Source of the DNA: Geofilum rhodophaeum
Lineage (GTDB): Bacteria > Bacteroidota > Bacteroidia > Bacteroidales > Marinilabiliaceae
Direction of reading: 5' to 3'
Length of the DNA stretch: 64,000 nucleotides
Assembly (NCBI RefSeq): GCF_002210225.1
Contig: NZ_MWUJ01000012.1
Location: 53,271 to 117,270 of the forward strand
Both the position numbers and the translations under genes were made by a program. How positions within the stretch are numbered: position 1 is the first letter of the stretch; each line of letters opens with the position of its first letter. This document shows, one piece after another, positions 24,406 through 33,337 of this stretch. The notes under the pieces are model-generated. The model worked only from the letters and a program-made list of their open reading frames with translations. It was not told where the DNA came from and ran no database searches.

Positions 24406-24900
24406 ATGACACGCCTAACAACCATCCTCCTATTTTTCTTATTTACGCACTCACTTGTGGCTCAGGGAGACCGTGAAAAAGACAAGCGCATTGAGCAGCT
24501 CAAGGCCCAAAAAGCAGCCTTCTTTACCGAGAAAATAGGTCTTTCGTCGGCAGATGCCCAACACTTCTGGCCGGTGTACAACGAATTTTCTGCGCAAAAG
24601 GACAGCCTCAATCACTTACGCTGGAGAATAAGAAAAGATTTGCAACACAACATGGACGAGCTTTCGCAGAGTGAAAAAACAAAGCTGATGAACCAACAAA
24701 TGGACATCAAATGGAAGGAGGCAGAATTGGATCGGCATTACCATCAGAAATTCATAAAAATACTTTCAATCGACCAGGTTATCAAGCTGTATGAAGCAGA
24801 GCATGAATTTAAGATGCGTATCATTCGCCAGATTCGCGAGATTAAAGCAGAAGCCAATCAAAAATCCGGCCCCTCAGAAGAGACCGGATTAACCAGTTGA
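24406..24900 (+). CDS. Spy/CpxP-like periplasmic helical protein
   Basis: A 164-residue exported protein with a signal peptide (LTTILLFFLFTHSLVAQ, cleavage near AQG). The mature part is charged and helical, with KIGLSSADAQHFWPVYNEF and a Leu/Lys/Glu-rich second half, similar in shape to the Spy/CpxP group of periplasmic chaperones and sensors. It is the third gene of the ECF sigma operon, 20 bases after the membrane protein. A role in sensing or buffering periplasmic misfolding is plausible from family and context, not shown directly. Confidence 0.72.
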   Translation: MTRLTTILLFFLFTHSLVAQGDREKDKRIEQLKAQKAAFFTEKIGLSSADAQHFWPVYNEFSAQKDSLNHLRWRIRKDLQHNMDELSQSEKTKLMNQQMDIKWKEAELDRHYHQKFIKILSIDQVIKLYEAEHEFKMRIIRQIREIKAEANQKSGPSEETGLTS

Positions 24901-24933
24901 CAAGCGCATATAGTCAACGATATTACAGGTGGC

Positions 24934-26298
24934 TTAGCGCTGAAGCAGGCGCTGCACTTCTTCCGGCTTCACTGTTTTCTGCTCCCCACTCTGCATATCC
25001 TTTAAAGTCAGCACGCCCTCTTTCAATTCAGATTCACCCATAATGGCCACGTATCTGATGCCCTTTTTATCGGCATAGGTCATTTGCTTTTTCATTTTGG
25101 CGGTGTCCGGGTACAGCTCGCAACGAATGCCTTCTTTACGTAAACGCTTGGCCAATATCAGGGCGTGAGCCGCTTCCTGCTCCCCAAAATTGACAAAGAG
25201 CAACTGACTGGCTGTTTCCACTTCCTCGGGATAAAGCTCAAGCTGATTCAGCACATCAAAAATGCGATCGGCACCAAAGGAAATCCCCACCCCGGAAACG
25301 CCTTTGAGTCCAAAGATACCTGTCAAATCGTCGTAGCGCCCACCACCTGTGATGCTTCCGATGGCAACATCCAGGGCCTTCACTTCAAAAATAGCACCCG
25401 TATAGTAGTTAAGTCCTCGTGCTAAAGTCAAATCCAGCTCCACTTGGGACTGCAGGGCCAGGTCCTTGCAATGATCCAATACCGTTTTCACTTCTTCAAT
25501 GCCCTTGCATCCAACTTCGGATTCGGCCAAAAGGCCCGAAAGCAATTCCAACTTTTCTTCATTGCTCCCCTGAAGGGCCAATACCGGCTGAAGCTTTTCA
25601 ATGGCGGCGGCAGACAAACCGCGCTCGCTGAGCTCCATATTCACTTTTTCTGCGCCAATTTTATCCAGCTTGTCGATGGCTACAGTAATATCTACCAAAC
25701 GATCTCCGGCACCAATGTACTCGGCAATACCAGCCAAAATTTTTCGGTTGTTCAGTTTCACAACAACCCGAATATTGAGTCTTTGGTAAACCTCATCAAC
25801 AATCTGAATCAACTCTACCTCGTTGAGCAGACTGTCGCTGCCAACAACATCCACATCACACTGAAAAAACTCGCGATAACGACCACGCTGGGGCCGATCG
25901 GCCCGCCATACCGGCTGAATCTGATATCGCTTAAAGGGAAAATTCAATTCGCTTTGATGTTGCACCACAAAGCGGGCAAAGGGCACCGTCAGGTCGTAGC
26001 GCAAACCCTTCTCGCTGATTTGCCCGGTCAGTTTCGCAGAATCCCCGGCAGCCAGCATATCCGGCTGGGCCTTGGACAGGAAATCGCCCGAATTTAAAAT
26101 CTTAAACAACAGCTTATCGCCCTCTTCCCCATACTTACCCAACAAGGTATCCAGGTTTTCCATAGCCGGTGTTTCAATGGGCAAATAGCCGTACAACTGA
26201 AACACCCCTTTAATGGTATCAAATATATAATTGCGTCGCAGCATTTCTGCTGGTGAAAAATCCCTTGTTCCCTTAGGAATGGATGGTTTCTGAGCCAT
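24934..26298 (-). CDS. hisS: Histidine-tRNA ligase
   Basis: Class II aminoacyl-tRNA synthetase of 454 residues that charges tRNA-His. Motif 2 ([19 protein letters not shown]), the histidine-specific loop [15 protein letters not shown] and motif 3 ([11 protein letters not shown]) are all present, followed by an anticodon-binding domain with [11 protein letters not shown]. Length is within the normal range. It is transcribed alone, convergent with the Spy-like gene 33 bases away, and divergent from the iron transporter operon, with which it shares a 174-base intergenic region. Confidence 0.97.
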   Translation of the reverse strand: MAQKPSIPKGTRDFSPAEMLRRNYIFDTIKGVFQLYGYLPIETPAMENLDTLLGKYGEEGDKLLFKILNSGDFLSKAQPDMLAAGDSAKLTGQISEKGLRYDLTVPFARFVVQHQSELNFPFKRYQIQPVWRADRPQRGRYREFFQCDVDVVGSDSLLNEVELIQIVDEVYQRLNIRVVVKLNNRKILAGIAEYIGAGDRLVDITVAIDKLDKIGAEKVNMELSERGLSAAAIEKLQPVLALQGSNEEKLELLSGLLAESEVGCKGIEEVKTVLDHCKDLALQSQVELDLTLARGLNYYTGAIFEVKALDVAIGSITGGGRYDDLTGIFGLKGVSGVGISFGADRIFDVLNQLELYPEEVETASQLLFVNFGEQEAAHALILAKRLRKEGIRCELYPDTAKMKKQMTYADKKGIRYVAIMGESELKEGVLTLKDMQSGEQKTVKPEEVQRLLQR

Positions 26299-26343
26299 GT
26301 AAATCTTAATTTGTGCGTAAGTAAGTCGCCGTTATCAAAGCTG

Positions 26344-26351
26344 CAAAGTTA
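26344..26351 (-). promoter_or_regulatory. -7 promoter element of hisS
   Basis: TAACTTTG on the minus strand, 45 bases upstream of the hisS ATG, matches TAnnTTTG exactly. No -33 TTG at 17-23 bases was found. Confidence 0.5.
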
Positions 26352-26415
26352 AAAAAGAATCGCAAATTATCATCGCAGCACACGCCCTCCCCATTTATGG
26401 GGATATTACAAGGCA

Positions 26416-26450
26416 TTTGTTTTTATTTAGAATGATTCTAATTAACTTTG
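26416..26450 (+). promoter_or_regulatory. Iron-transporter promoter with a Fur-like operator in the spacer
   Basis: TTTG (26416-26419) and TAACTTTG (26443-26450) form a -33/-7 pair 23 bases apart. Between them lies the perfect 7-1-7 palindrome TTAGAATGATTCTAA (26427-26441), which has the layout of a Fur box. A repressor bound there would block polymerase directly. The ATG follows 22 bases after the -7 element. Confidence 0.75.
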
Positions 26451-26472
26451 CCGACACACAAAGCAACTACAC

Positions 26473-27492
26473 ATGAAAAACACAGTAATTATAGGTCTCT
26501 TTGCCTTTGGCGCGTTCATGACTGCCTGTAAGCCGACTGCCGAAGAAGTCAATGTATACTCAGCCCGACATTACCGGGCCGATGAACAACTGTTTGAAAA
26601 ATTCACCGAAGCAACAGGCATACGGGTTAATGTGGTCAAGGCCAACGCCGACCAATTGATTAACCGCCTCGAAATGGAAGGGGATATGAGTCCCGCCGAC
26701 CTCCTGATTGCAGCCGATGCAGGTCGCCTGGTGTTGGCCCGTGAAAAAGGCCTGCTTCAAAGTTTGCAATCGCCAATAATTAAGGAACGGGTGCCCGAAC
26801 ACTTGCGCGACCGCCAGGGGTACTGGACCGGATTTACGCGCCGTGCCAGGGTTATCGCCTACCACAAAGAACGGGTAAACCCCTCTGAACTATCGACCTA
26901 CGAAGCCCTGGCTGAGCCAGCCTGGGAAGGCCGTGTTCTGGTGCGCTCGTCGCAGGCGCACTACAACCAAACGCTTATGGCCTCCATTGTAGCCGCTCTT
27001 GGCAAGGACGAGGCCAGCGCCTGGGCCGGTCAATTGGTAAAAAACATGGCCAGGAAGCCCAGCGGAAACGATCGCGACCAGGTAAAAGCCATTGTCGCTG
27101 GCGAAGGCGATGTGGCCATTATCAACACCTATTACATGGGTTTGCTGCTTAATTCTGCCAATGAAGAGGAACGCGCGGTGGCAAATGAAGTAGCCTTGTT
27201 CTTCCCCAACCAGAATGAGCGAGGAGCCCACGTTAATGTGAGTGCCATTGGTCTTACAGCCCACGCCCCCAACGCAAAAAATGCCCAAAAACTCATCGAA
27301 TTCCTCCTGAGCGAAGAAGCCCAAAAAACAATTGCTGAAGTCAACCACGAATACCCGGTTAATCCGACCGTAGAATGGCCCGCTCTGCTAAAAAGCTGGG
27401 GACGTTTTGAAATGGACCTCTTGCCGCTCGACGAACTGGGCCAACACTTGGAGACTGCGCAAATAGTATTTCACGAAGCAGGCTGGGAATAA
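26473..27492 (+). CDS. Iron(III) ABC transporter substrate-binding lipoprotein
   Basis: A 339-residue periplasmic binding protein of the FbpA/AfuA group. It has a lipoprotein signal (lipobox FMTAC, Cys19), then the family opening EVNVYSARHYRADEQLFEKF, with the first lobe ending near the hinge and the second lobe carrying GDVAIINTYYMG, whose two tyrosines match the ferric-iron ligands of FbpA. It captures Fe(III) for the permease encoded next. First gene of a three-gene operon under a Fur-like operator. Other cations are less likely given that operator. Confidence 0.9.
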   Translation: MKNTVIIGLFAFGAFMTACKPTAEEVNVYSARHYRADEQLFEKFTEATGIRVNVVKANADQLINRLEMEGDMSPADLLIAADAGRLVLAREKGLLQSLQSPIIKERVPEHLRDRQGYWTGFTRRARVIAYHKERVNPSELSTYEALAEPAWEGRVLVRSSQAHYNQTLMASIVAALGKDEASAWAGQLVKNMARKPSGNDRDQVKAIVAGEGDVAIINTYYMGLLLNSANEEERAVANEVALFFPNQNERGAHVNVSAIGLTAHAPNAKNAQKLIEFLLSEEAQKTIAEVNHEYPVNPTVEWPALLKSWGRFEMDLLPLDELGQHLETAQIVFHEAGWE

Positions 27493-27502
27493 ATCCCTTC
27501 TT

Positions 27503-29203
27503 ATGCAACAAGGCAGAAAATCCACATCAATCGGTCCGGCCGTTCGTTTTTACCATTGGGTAAAACACGGATGGGCCGACTTCCGTTTCAACGCTTGGGT
27601 ATCCTTTACCTGGATGCTGGCTCTTGTTGTGGCCTTTCCCCTACTCAGCATATTAACGGCCTTTCTTGGAGAAGCGGATGTTGCCTGGGCACACATCACA
27701 AAAAACCTCTTGTCGACCTATGTTGGCAACACGCTGTGGCTGCTGTTGGGGACGGGCACGCTTACCCTATTCATAGGCACGCTGAGTGCCTGGGTGGTGA
27801 GCGTATACGAATTCCCGGGACGCCGCCTTCTGGAAGGTGCCCTAACGCTGCCCATTGCCATACCTGGCTACATTCTGGGTTTTACCTGGGCCGGCATGCT
27901 CGATTACACCTCTCCGCTCTACACTTTCTTGCGCAACACCTGGGACATTAATACCGGGGCCTACCTGTTTTTTGATCTGCTTTCCCTGCCGGGAGCCATC
28001 TTCATCCTCAGTCTGGCCCTCTACCCCTATGTTTACCTGGCGGCTCGGGCCTGGTTTGGCAGACAATCGGCGGGCCTTTTTGAGGCAGCCGCGGCTTTGG
28101 GGCACAGTAAAACGAGGGTTTTCTGGACCCTGACACTGCCTCTGGCCCGTCCGGCTCTGGTGGGGGGACTGGCGCTGGTGTTGATGGAGGTTTTGAACGA
28201 TTACGGAGTGGTGAGCTACTTTGGTGTAGACACCTTTACAACGGGCATCTTTTCGGCATGGTTTGCCTTTGGCAGCAAAACCTCTGCCGTAAAACTGAGC
28301 GCCTGGCTATTATTGCTGGTTTTTGCCCTTTTACTGGGTGAGCGTATGCAGCGGGGCCAAAGGCGTTACGACACATTACGGGGCAGCAGTCGCCCCCTTT
28401 TACGCACACCTCTGAACGGCCTGCGCAGCCTGGGCGCACAAGCCATCACCGCCCTGCCCGTGTTAATGGGCTTTGTACTTCCGGTGTTCATGCTTTTGTA
28501 TTGGAGCTGGCTCACCGGTACCGAAACCCTGGTCCATCGCTTTTTACCCCTATTAACCAACAGCTTTATGCTGGCAGCCCTGGCCACTTTGCTGGTGGTT
28601 ACTGCCGCCTTGCTGTCGGCCTTTACAGCACGCAGTTTCCCCTCCCCCAAAACGCGCTTCTTGGTCCGATTCAGCACCATGGGCTATGCCATACCGGGGG
28701 CCGTAGTAGCCATTGGTGTATTGGTCCCCTTTATCTGGCTCGATCGCCAAATGAATACCCTGGGGGCCACGGGAGGCTTGTGGCTCACCGGAACCTGGCT
28801 GGCCTTAATATTTGCGTACCTGGTACGCTTTTTAGCCGTAGCCTACAACAACATCGAAAGCAGTCTCACCCGCACCAGCACCAGCCTCGATGAGGCCGCT
28901 CAATCACTGGGCCACCCAAGAGCCCGCATCCTACGCAACATTCTGCTGCCCCTCATCCAGCCGGGCATTTTGGCAGCCGCCCTTTTGGTCTTCATTGATG
29001 TACTCAAAGAATTGCCCCTCACCCTTATCCTGCGTCCTTTCAACTTTGACACCCTGGCCATCAGAGCTTTTGAATACGCCAGTGACGAACGGGTGGCCGA
29101 AGCAGCACCCGCCTCTCTGGTCATCATTGGCCTGGGACTTGTGGCTGCAGTAGTCTTAAACAAGATTTCAAAAACCAAAGAAAATGAACCTACTAAAGAC
29201 TGA
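27503..29203 (+). CDS. Iron(III) ABC transporter permease (two fused permease halves)
   Basis: A 566-residue inner-membrane protein with about twelve membrane helices in two homologous halves. Each half has an EAA loop that docks on the ATPase: EAAAALGHSKTRVFWTLTLP near residue 190, and EAAQSLGHPRARILRNILLP near 465. This is the FbpB/ThiP architecture. It starts ten bases after the binding-protein gene, and its last 20 bases overlap the start of the ATPase gene, so the three products are co-translated. Confidence 0.92.
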   Translation: MQQGRKSTSIGPAVRFYHWVKHGWADFRFNAWVSFTWMLALVVAFPLLSILTAFLGEADVAWAHITKNLLSTYVGNTLWLLLGTGTLTLFIGTLSAWVVSVYEFPGRRLLEGALTLPIAIPGYILGFTWAGMLDYTSPLYTFLRNTWDINTGAYLFFDLLSLPGAIFILSLALYPYVYLAARAWFGRQSAGLFEAAAALGHSKTRVFWTLTLPLARPALVGGLALVLMEVLNDYGVVSYFGVDTFTTGIFSAWFAFGSKTSAVKLSAWLLLLVFALLLGERMQRGQRRYDTLRGSSRPLLRTPLNGLRSLGAQAITALPVLMGFVLPVFMLLYWSWLTGTETLVHRFLPLLTNSFMLAALATLLVVTAALLSAFTARSFPSPKTRFLVRFSTMGYAIPGAVVAIGVLVPFIWLDRQMNTLGATGGLWLTGTWLALIFAYLVRFLAVAYNNIESSLTRTSTSLDEAAQSLGHPRARILRNILLPLIQPGILAAALLVFIDVLKELPLTLILRPFNFDTLAIRAFEYASDERVAEAAPASLVIIGLGLVAAVVLNKISKTKENEPTKD

Positions 29204-30254
29204 AGGCTTAAGCAAGACCTATGCCGGCAGCAAGCACGCGGCGCTGAAGGACTTTTCCCTCCGGGTTGAAAAAGGTGAAATAGTGGCGCTTTTGGGTGAA
29301 AGCGGTTGTGGGAAAACAACCGCCTTGCGGGTAATGGCGGGCTTTGAGCGTGCCGACAGCGGCACGCTGCATTTGCAGCATCGAATAATCATAGGCCCCG
29401 GGGTGTTTACCGCACCGGCAGCCCGGGGGATGGGCATTGTGTTTCAGGACTATGCCCTGTTCCCGCATAAAACGGTAGCCCAAAACATAGCCTACGGTCT
29501 GCAAAAGCTCCCGACAAGAGAGCGTGAACAACGCCTGAACGAAATGCTTAATTTGGTGGAGCTCTCCGCCTATGCCCAGCGCTTTCCCCATCAACTATCC
29601 GGTGGTCAGCAACAAAGAGTCGCCCTGGCCCGAGCCATGGCGCCACAGCCGGAGGTACTCCTGCTGGATGAGCCCTTTTCAAACATCGACACCCTTAAAA
29701 AAAACCACCTGCGCGAAGAATTGCACGCCCTTTTAAAGAAAACAGGAACTACTGCCATTTTCGTAACCCACGACACCCGGGATGTAATGGCCATTGCCGA
29801 CCGGGTGGCGGTTATGCGTAAAGGGGAAATATTGCAAACCGGAACACCACGTGAACTCTATGAAAAACCACGTATTCCCTACTTAGCCCGATTTTTCGGA
29901 AACAGCAACATCATTCCCGCAAAGTGGGAGGCCGACCAACTGAAAACGCCCCTGGGAACGCTTCCGGCCCAAACTATCAACACCGGAAAGGCCCGGAATG
30001 TGCTCTTGTCCATTCGGCCCACGGCCTTCAAACCTGGCAGCTCGGCCACTGCGACAAACATTCGCGTAAAACTGAAACAACAGCGTTTTATGGGCGAACA
30101 TCAGGAAGCAGAGTTTCTTCCACTGGATGCCCATGAAAACGAACTTCCTTTGCTGGTGCATTTAACGGAGGACCGCTTGCTGCAAAATGGCATCAGCCAA
30201 TTGCACCTGCGCCCGGAAGCCATACATATTATGGACATCCCGGAAAACAGCTGA
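29184..30254 (+). CDS. Iron(III) ABC transporter ATP-binding protein
   Basis: A 356-residue FbpC-type ATPase. Walker A is GESGCGKTT (38-46), the Q-loop is VFQDYALFPHKT, the signature LSGGQQQR, Walker B VLLLDEPFSNID, and the switch His is in FVTHDTRDV. A C-terminal TOBE-like regulatory domain (from about residue 245, with LSIRPTAF and LHLRPEAI) is present. It energises ferric-iron import by the upstream permease. Overlap with the permease gene is 20 bases. Confidence 0.93.
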   Translation: MNLLKTEGLSKTYAGSKHAALKDFSLRVEKGEIVALLGESGCGKTTALRVMAGFERADSGTLHLQHRIIIGPGVFTAPAARGMGIVFQDYALFPHKTVAQNIAYGLQKLPTREREQRLNEMLNLVELSAYAQRFPHQLSGGQQQRVALARAMAPQPEVLLLDEPFSNIDTLKKNHLREELHALLKKTGTTAIFVTHDTRDVMAIADRVAVMRKGEILQTGTPRELYEKPRIPYLARFFGNSNIIPAKWEADQLKTPLGTLPAQTINTGKARNVLLSIRPTAFKPGSSATATNIRVKLKQQRFMGEHQEAEFLPLDAHENELPLLVHLTEDRLLQNGISQLHLRPEAIHIMDIPENS

Positions 30255-30371
30255 ACAGTCCACCAAAAACAACCGCTTAAGCAAAACCATTTTAAATAAA
30301 GAATCGCACAATCAAAAGTCGTCAACAAACGCAAAAAAAAGCTAATTTTACCGGCAAGAAAGAAGGAGCTG

Positions 30372-31478
30372 ATGGAGAATCCTAAGATTCTGATTGCCGA
30401 CGATGTTGACTACCTGGTGGAGTTTATGAAAAGCCACCTGGAACAATTGTTGCCCGACGCCACCTATTTCAGAGCTGCCAATGGTTATGAAGTATTTACC
30501 CTGGCCATGCGCAAACAACCCGACCTGATACTGCTCGATTGGGAGATGCCCGAAATATCAGGTATGGAGGCCCTGCAGACCCTCCAAGCACACCCGCAAA
30601 CGAAGGACATTCCCGTCATCATGGTTTCTGGTTTTACACAGGCCGACCATGTGCGAAAAGCGCTGGAGGCAGGAGCTATGGACTACCTAAAGAAACCCAT
30701 TGCTCCGGATGAATTGTTGGCCCGGGTAAGAACGGCAATGACACTGGCCGACTCTATGCGCCAACTGCGCCAACAAAAACAGCAACTGGAGGAGGAGAAA
30801 CGCAGAAGCGACCGCATTCTAAAAGGCCTCTTGCCTGCCGAAGTGTTGCAAACCATGAAGGAGCAAAGCGAAATTGCGCCGCGTCGTTTTCGTAATGTTT
30901 CGGTGATAATGGCCGACCTGGTTGACTTCACACCCAAATCACAAAAGATGTCGCCCAAGCGTTTACTGGATGAACTTCAAACCATCTTCACCGCCTTCGA
31001 CCAAATTTGCCAAAAGCACAATTGCACCCGCATAAAGACCATTGGAGATGCCTATCTGGCTGTCAGCGGCATGTGGAATCACAGCCATAACCACGCTTTG
31101 GTTGCAGCCAAAATGGCCGAACGCATGCGACAATATATCATTGAACACAACGAGCGCTATAAAATCGACTGGGAAATTCGTATTGGCATCAATTCAGGAG
31201 ACATTATAGCCGGAATCATCAGTGAGAGCAATTTGAGCTACGACATTTTCGGAGATACTGTTAACACTGCCGCACGCATGCAAAGCTACTGCAATCCTAT
31301 GCAGATAAACGTATCCCAGACGACCTACGACCACCTGAAGGACTATTACTTCATGATTAAGCGCATCAGCCGGAAAGTAAAAGGCAAGGGCGCCCTTAAC
31401 ATGTATTACCTGCACCGCCCCATTCAATCGAGACAACAGCTTCGTCAGCAGCAATCTCACCCTCAATACGCGTTGTAA
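30372..31478 (+). CDS. Response regulator with adenylate cyclase output domain
   Basis: A 368-residue cytosolic protein. Residues 1-120 are a receiver domain: acidic pair Asp10-Asp11, phosphoacceptor Asp56 (LILLDWEMP) and Lys108 (LKKPI). A coiled linker (about 125-150) leads to a class III cyclase domain (about 170-350) with metal ligands Asp182 and Asp226, and transition-state residues Asn298 and Arg302 (NTAAR). Lys222 (IKTIGD) and Asp291 (YDIFGD) are the adenine-selecting pair; guanylate cyclases have Glu and Cys there. It should therefore make cAMP under phosphorelay control. GGAG eight bases before the ATG supports the start. No cognate kinase is adjacent. Confidence 0.92.
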   Translation: MENPKILIADDVDYLVEFMKSHLEQLLPDATYFRAANGYEVFTLAMRKQPDLILLDWEMPEISGMEALQTLQAHPQTKDIPVIMVSGFTQADHVRKALEAGAMDYLKKPIAPDELLARVRTAMTLADSMRQLRQQKQQLEEEKRRSDRILKGLLPAEVLQTMKEQSEIAPRRFRNVSVIMADLVDFTPKSQKMSPKRLLDELQTIFTAFDQICQKHNCTRIKTIGDAYLAVSGMWNHSHNHALVAAKMAERMRQYIIEHNERYKIDWEIRIGINSGDIIAGIISESNLSYDIFGDTVNTAARMQSYCNPMQINVSQTTYDHLKDYYFMIKRISRKVKGKGALNMYYLHRPIQSRQQLRQQQSHPQYAL

Positions 31479-31506
31479 AAAAGGTGCCCCAAGCTTTTGA
31501 GACACC
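31477..31506 (-). terminator. Terminator downstream of ettA
   Basis: On the minus strand, GGTGTCTCAA pairs with TTGGGGCACC (10 bp, two G-U pairs, loop AAGC), followed by six T. It overlaps the stop codon of the convergent cyclase gene. A further inverted repeat, ATTGAC/GTCAAT (31533-31551), lies between it and the ettA stop. Confidence 0.7.
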
Positions 31507-31561
31507 CCCTTTTAACTCCCGGTATATTTGCGATTGACTCCATGGGTCAATTCAGGCTGGA

Positions 31562-33253
31562 TTAACTGTCTTTCACCAGCTTGCGGTAACGAATACGTTG
31601 GGGACCGGCATTACCGAGACGCTTTTTCCGGTTCTCCTCGTAATCGGAATAACTGCCCTCAAAATAATAAACCGTTGAGTTGCCCTCAAAAGCCAGAATA
31701 TGAGTGGCAATCCGGTCAAGAAACCAGCGGTCGTGAGAGACCACTACCGCGCAGCCGGCAAAATCCTCCAAGCCCTCTTCAAGCGCCCTGAGCGTATTAA
31801 CATCAATGTCGTTGGTGGGCTCATCCAGGAGCAGGACGTTCGCCTCCTCCTTAAGCGTCATAGCCAAATGGAGCCGATTGCGCTCTCCGCCCGACAAGGT
31901 GCCACACTTCTTTTCCTGGTCGGCACCGGCAAAATTAAAGCGGGACAGAAAAGCGCGAACATTGATCTCACGCCCCCCCATTCGGATCGTTTCATTACCG
32001 CCCGACACCACCTGATAAACAGATTTTTCCGGATCTATATCGGCATGAGTCTGATCTACATAACCAATCTTAACGGTTTCGCCCACCTTAAAGGTTCCCT
32101 TGTCCACTTCCTCCTGCCCCATAATCATGCGGAACAGGGTGGTTTTTCCTGCCCCATTGGGACCAATGACCCCAACAATTCCGTTGGGAGGTAAGGTGAA
32201 TTCCAAACCTTCAAACAGCAGGCGTTCCCCAAAAGCCTTGGAAACATCATGCGCCTCAATCACTTTATCGCCCAAACGTGGACCGTTGGGAATAAAAATC
32301 TCCAGCTTCTCTTCCTTTTGTTTAACATCTTCCTTCAAGAGACTTTCATAAGCAGCCAAACGGGCTTTGGACTTGGCCTGACGGGCCTTCGGAGCCATGC
32401 GCACCCATTCGAGCTCACGCTCCAGGGTTTGACGACGCTTCGAAGCCTGCTTCTCTTCCTGCGCCAAACGCTTCGCCTTCTGATCCAGCCACGAAGAATA
32501 ATTGCCCTTCCAGGGAATGCCTTCTCCACGATCCAGCTCTAAAATCCACCCGGCTACATTATCCAAAAAGTACCGGTCGTGGGTAATTGCGATAACGGTA
32601 CCCTTGTATTGCTGCAAGTGCATCTCCAGCCACTGTACCGATTCGGCATCAAGGTGGTTGGTAGGCTCATCCAGCAAAAGAATATCGGGCTCCTGAAGCA
32701 ACAAGCGACACAGAGCAACACGCCTGCGCTCTCCTCCGGATAGTTCCTTAATCATTTGATCTTCGGGCGGACAACGCAAGGCATCCATCGCTCTTTCAAG
32801 CCGGCTGTCCAGATTCCAGGCATCAAACTGATCAATCTTCTCCTGCAACTTGGCCTGCTCATCCATCAAGGCCTGCATCTTATCCGGATTCTCTAAAATT
32901 TCCGGCTCAGCAAAACGCTCATTGATGGCCTCATAAGCTTTCAGCACATCAACCACCTCCTGTACACCCTCCTCAACAACCTGGCGTACCGTTTTCTGGT
33001 CGTCAAGCTTTGGCTCCTGCTCCAGATAGCCCACCGAATAACCAGGCGAAAACGCCACCTCACCCTGGTAATTCTTCTCCAATCCGGCAATGATTTTGAG
33101 AAGCGTAGATTTACCGGAGCCGTTAAGACCAATCACCCCAATCTTAGCCCCGTAAAAAAAGGACAAATAAATATTGCTCAGCACTTTCTTTTGCGGAGGA
33201 TAAACCTTGCTCACCCCCACCATACTGAAAATAATCTTCTTATCGTCGGACAT
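31562..33253 (-). CDS. ettA: Energy-dependent translational throttle protein EttA
   Basis: An ABC-F protein of 563 residues with two ATPase halves: GLNGSGKST and LSGGERRRVALC in the first, GPNGAGKTT and LSGGERNRLHLA in the second, each with a DEPTNHLD or DEPTNDID Walker B. Between them is the P-site tRNA-interacting arm with the EttA-typical ELEWVRMAPKARQAKSKARL. There is no membrane domain. In E. coli, EttA binds the E site and gates entry into elongation according to the ADP/ATP ratio. Transcribed alone, with a recognisable promoter. Confidence 0.95.
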   Translation of the reverse strand: MSDDKKIIFSMVGVSKVYPPQKKVLSNIYLSFFYGAKIGVIGLNGSGKSTLLKIIAGLEKNYQGEVAFSPGYSVGYLEQEPKLDDQKTVRQVVEEGVQEVVDVLKAYEAINERFAEPEILENPDKMQALMDEQAKLQEKIDQFDAWNLDSRLERAMDALRCPPEDQMIKELSGGERRRVALCRLLLQEPDILLLDEPTNHLDAESVQWLEMHLQQYKGTVIAITHDRYFLDNVAGWILELDRGEGIPWKGNYSSWLDQKAKRLAQEEKQASKRRQTLERELEWVRMAPKARQAKSKARLAAYESLLKEDVKQKEEKLEIFIPNGPRLGDKVIEAHDVSKAFGERLLFEGLEFTLPPNGIVGVIGPNGAGKTTLFRMIMGQEEVDKGTFKVGETVKIGYVDQTHADIDPEKSVYQVVSGGNETIRMGGREINVRAFLSRFNFAGADQEKKCGTLSGGERNRLHLAMTLKEEANVLLLDEPTNDIDVNTLRALEEGLEDFAGCAVVVSHDRWFLDRIATHILAFEGNSTVYYFEGSYSDYEENRKKRLGNAGPQRIRYRKLVKDS

Positions 33254-33272
33254 AGTTCAAATAATTTTGGGA

Positions 33273-33302
33273 CAAAATTAACCAAAAGCCTTTGGCAAAC
33301 AA
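33273..33302 (-). promoter_or_regulatory. Promoter of ettA
   Basis: On the minus strand, TTG (33300-33302) and TAATTTTG (33273-33280) are 19 bases apart, matching the Bacteroidota TTG / TAnnTTTG promoter. The ettA ATG is 20 bases further on. Confidence 0.6.
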
Positions 33303-33337
33303 GGCCTGCACTAAATTGTCCCTGCCATAAATGCGGC

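Noticed and set aside
24894..24920. GTTGAC/GTCAAC inverted repeat between the Spy-like gene and hisS
   Set aside because: Six-base stem with a long loop and no T tract; too weak to call a terminator.
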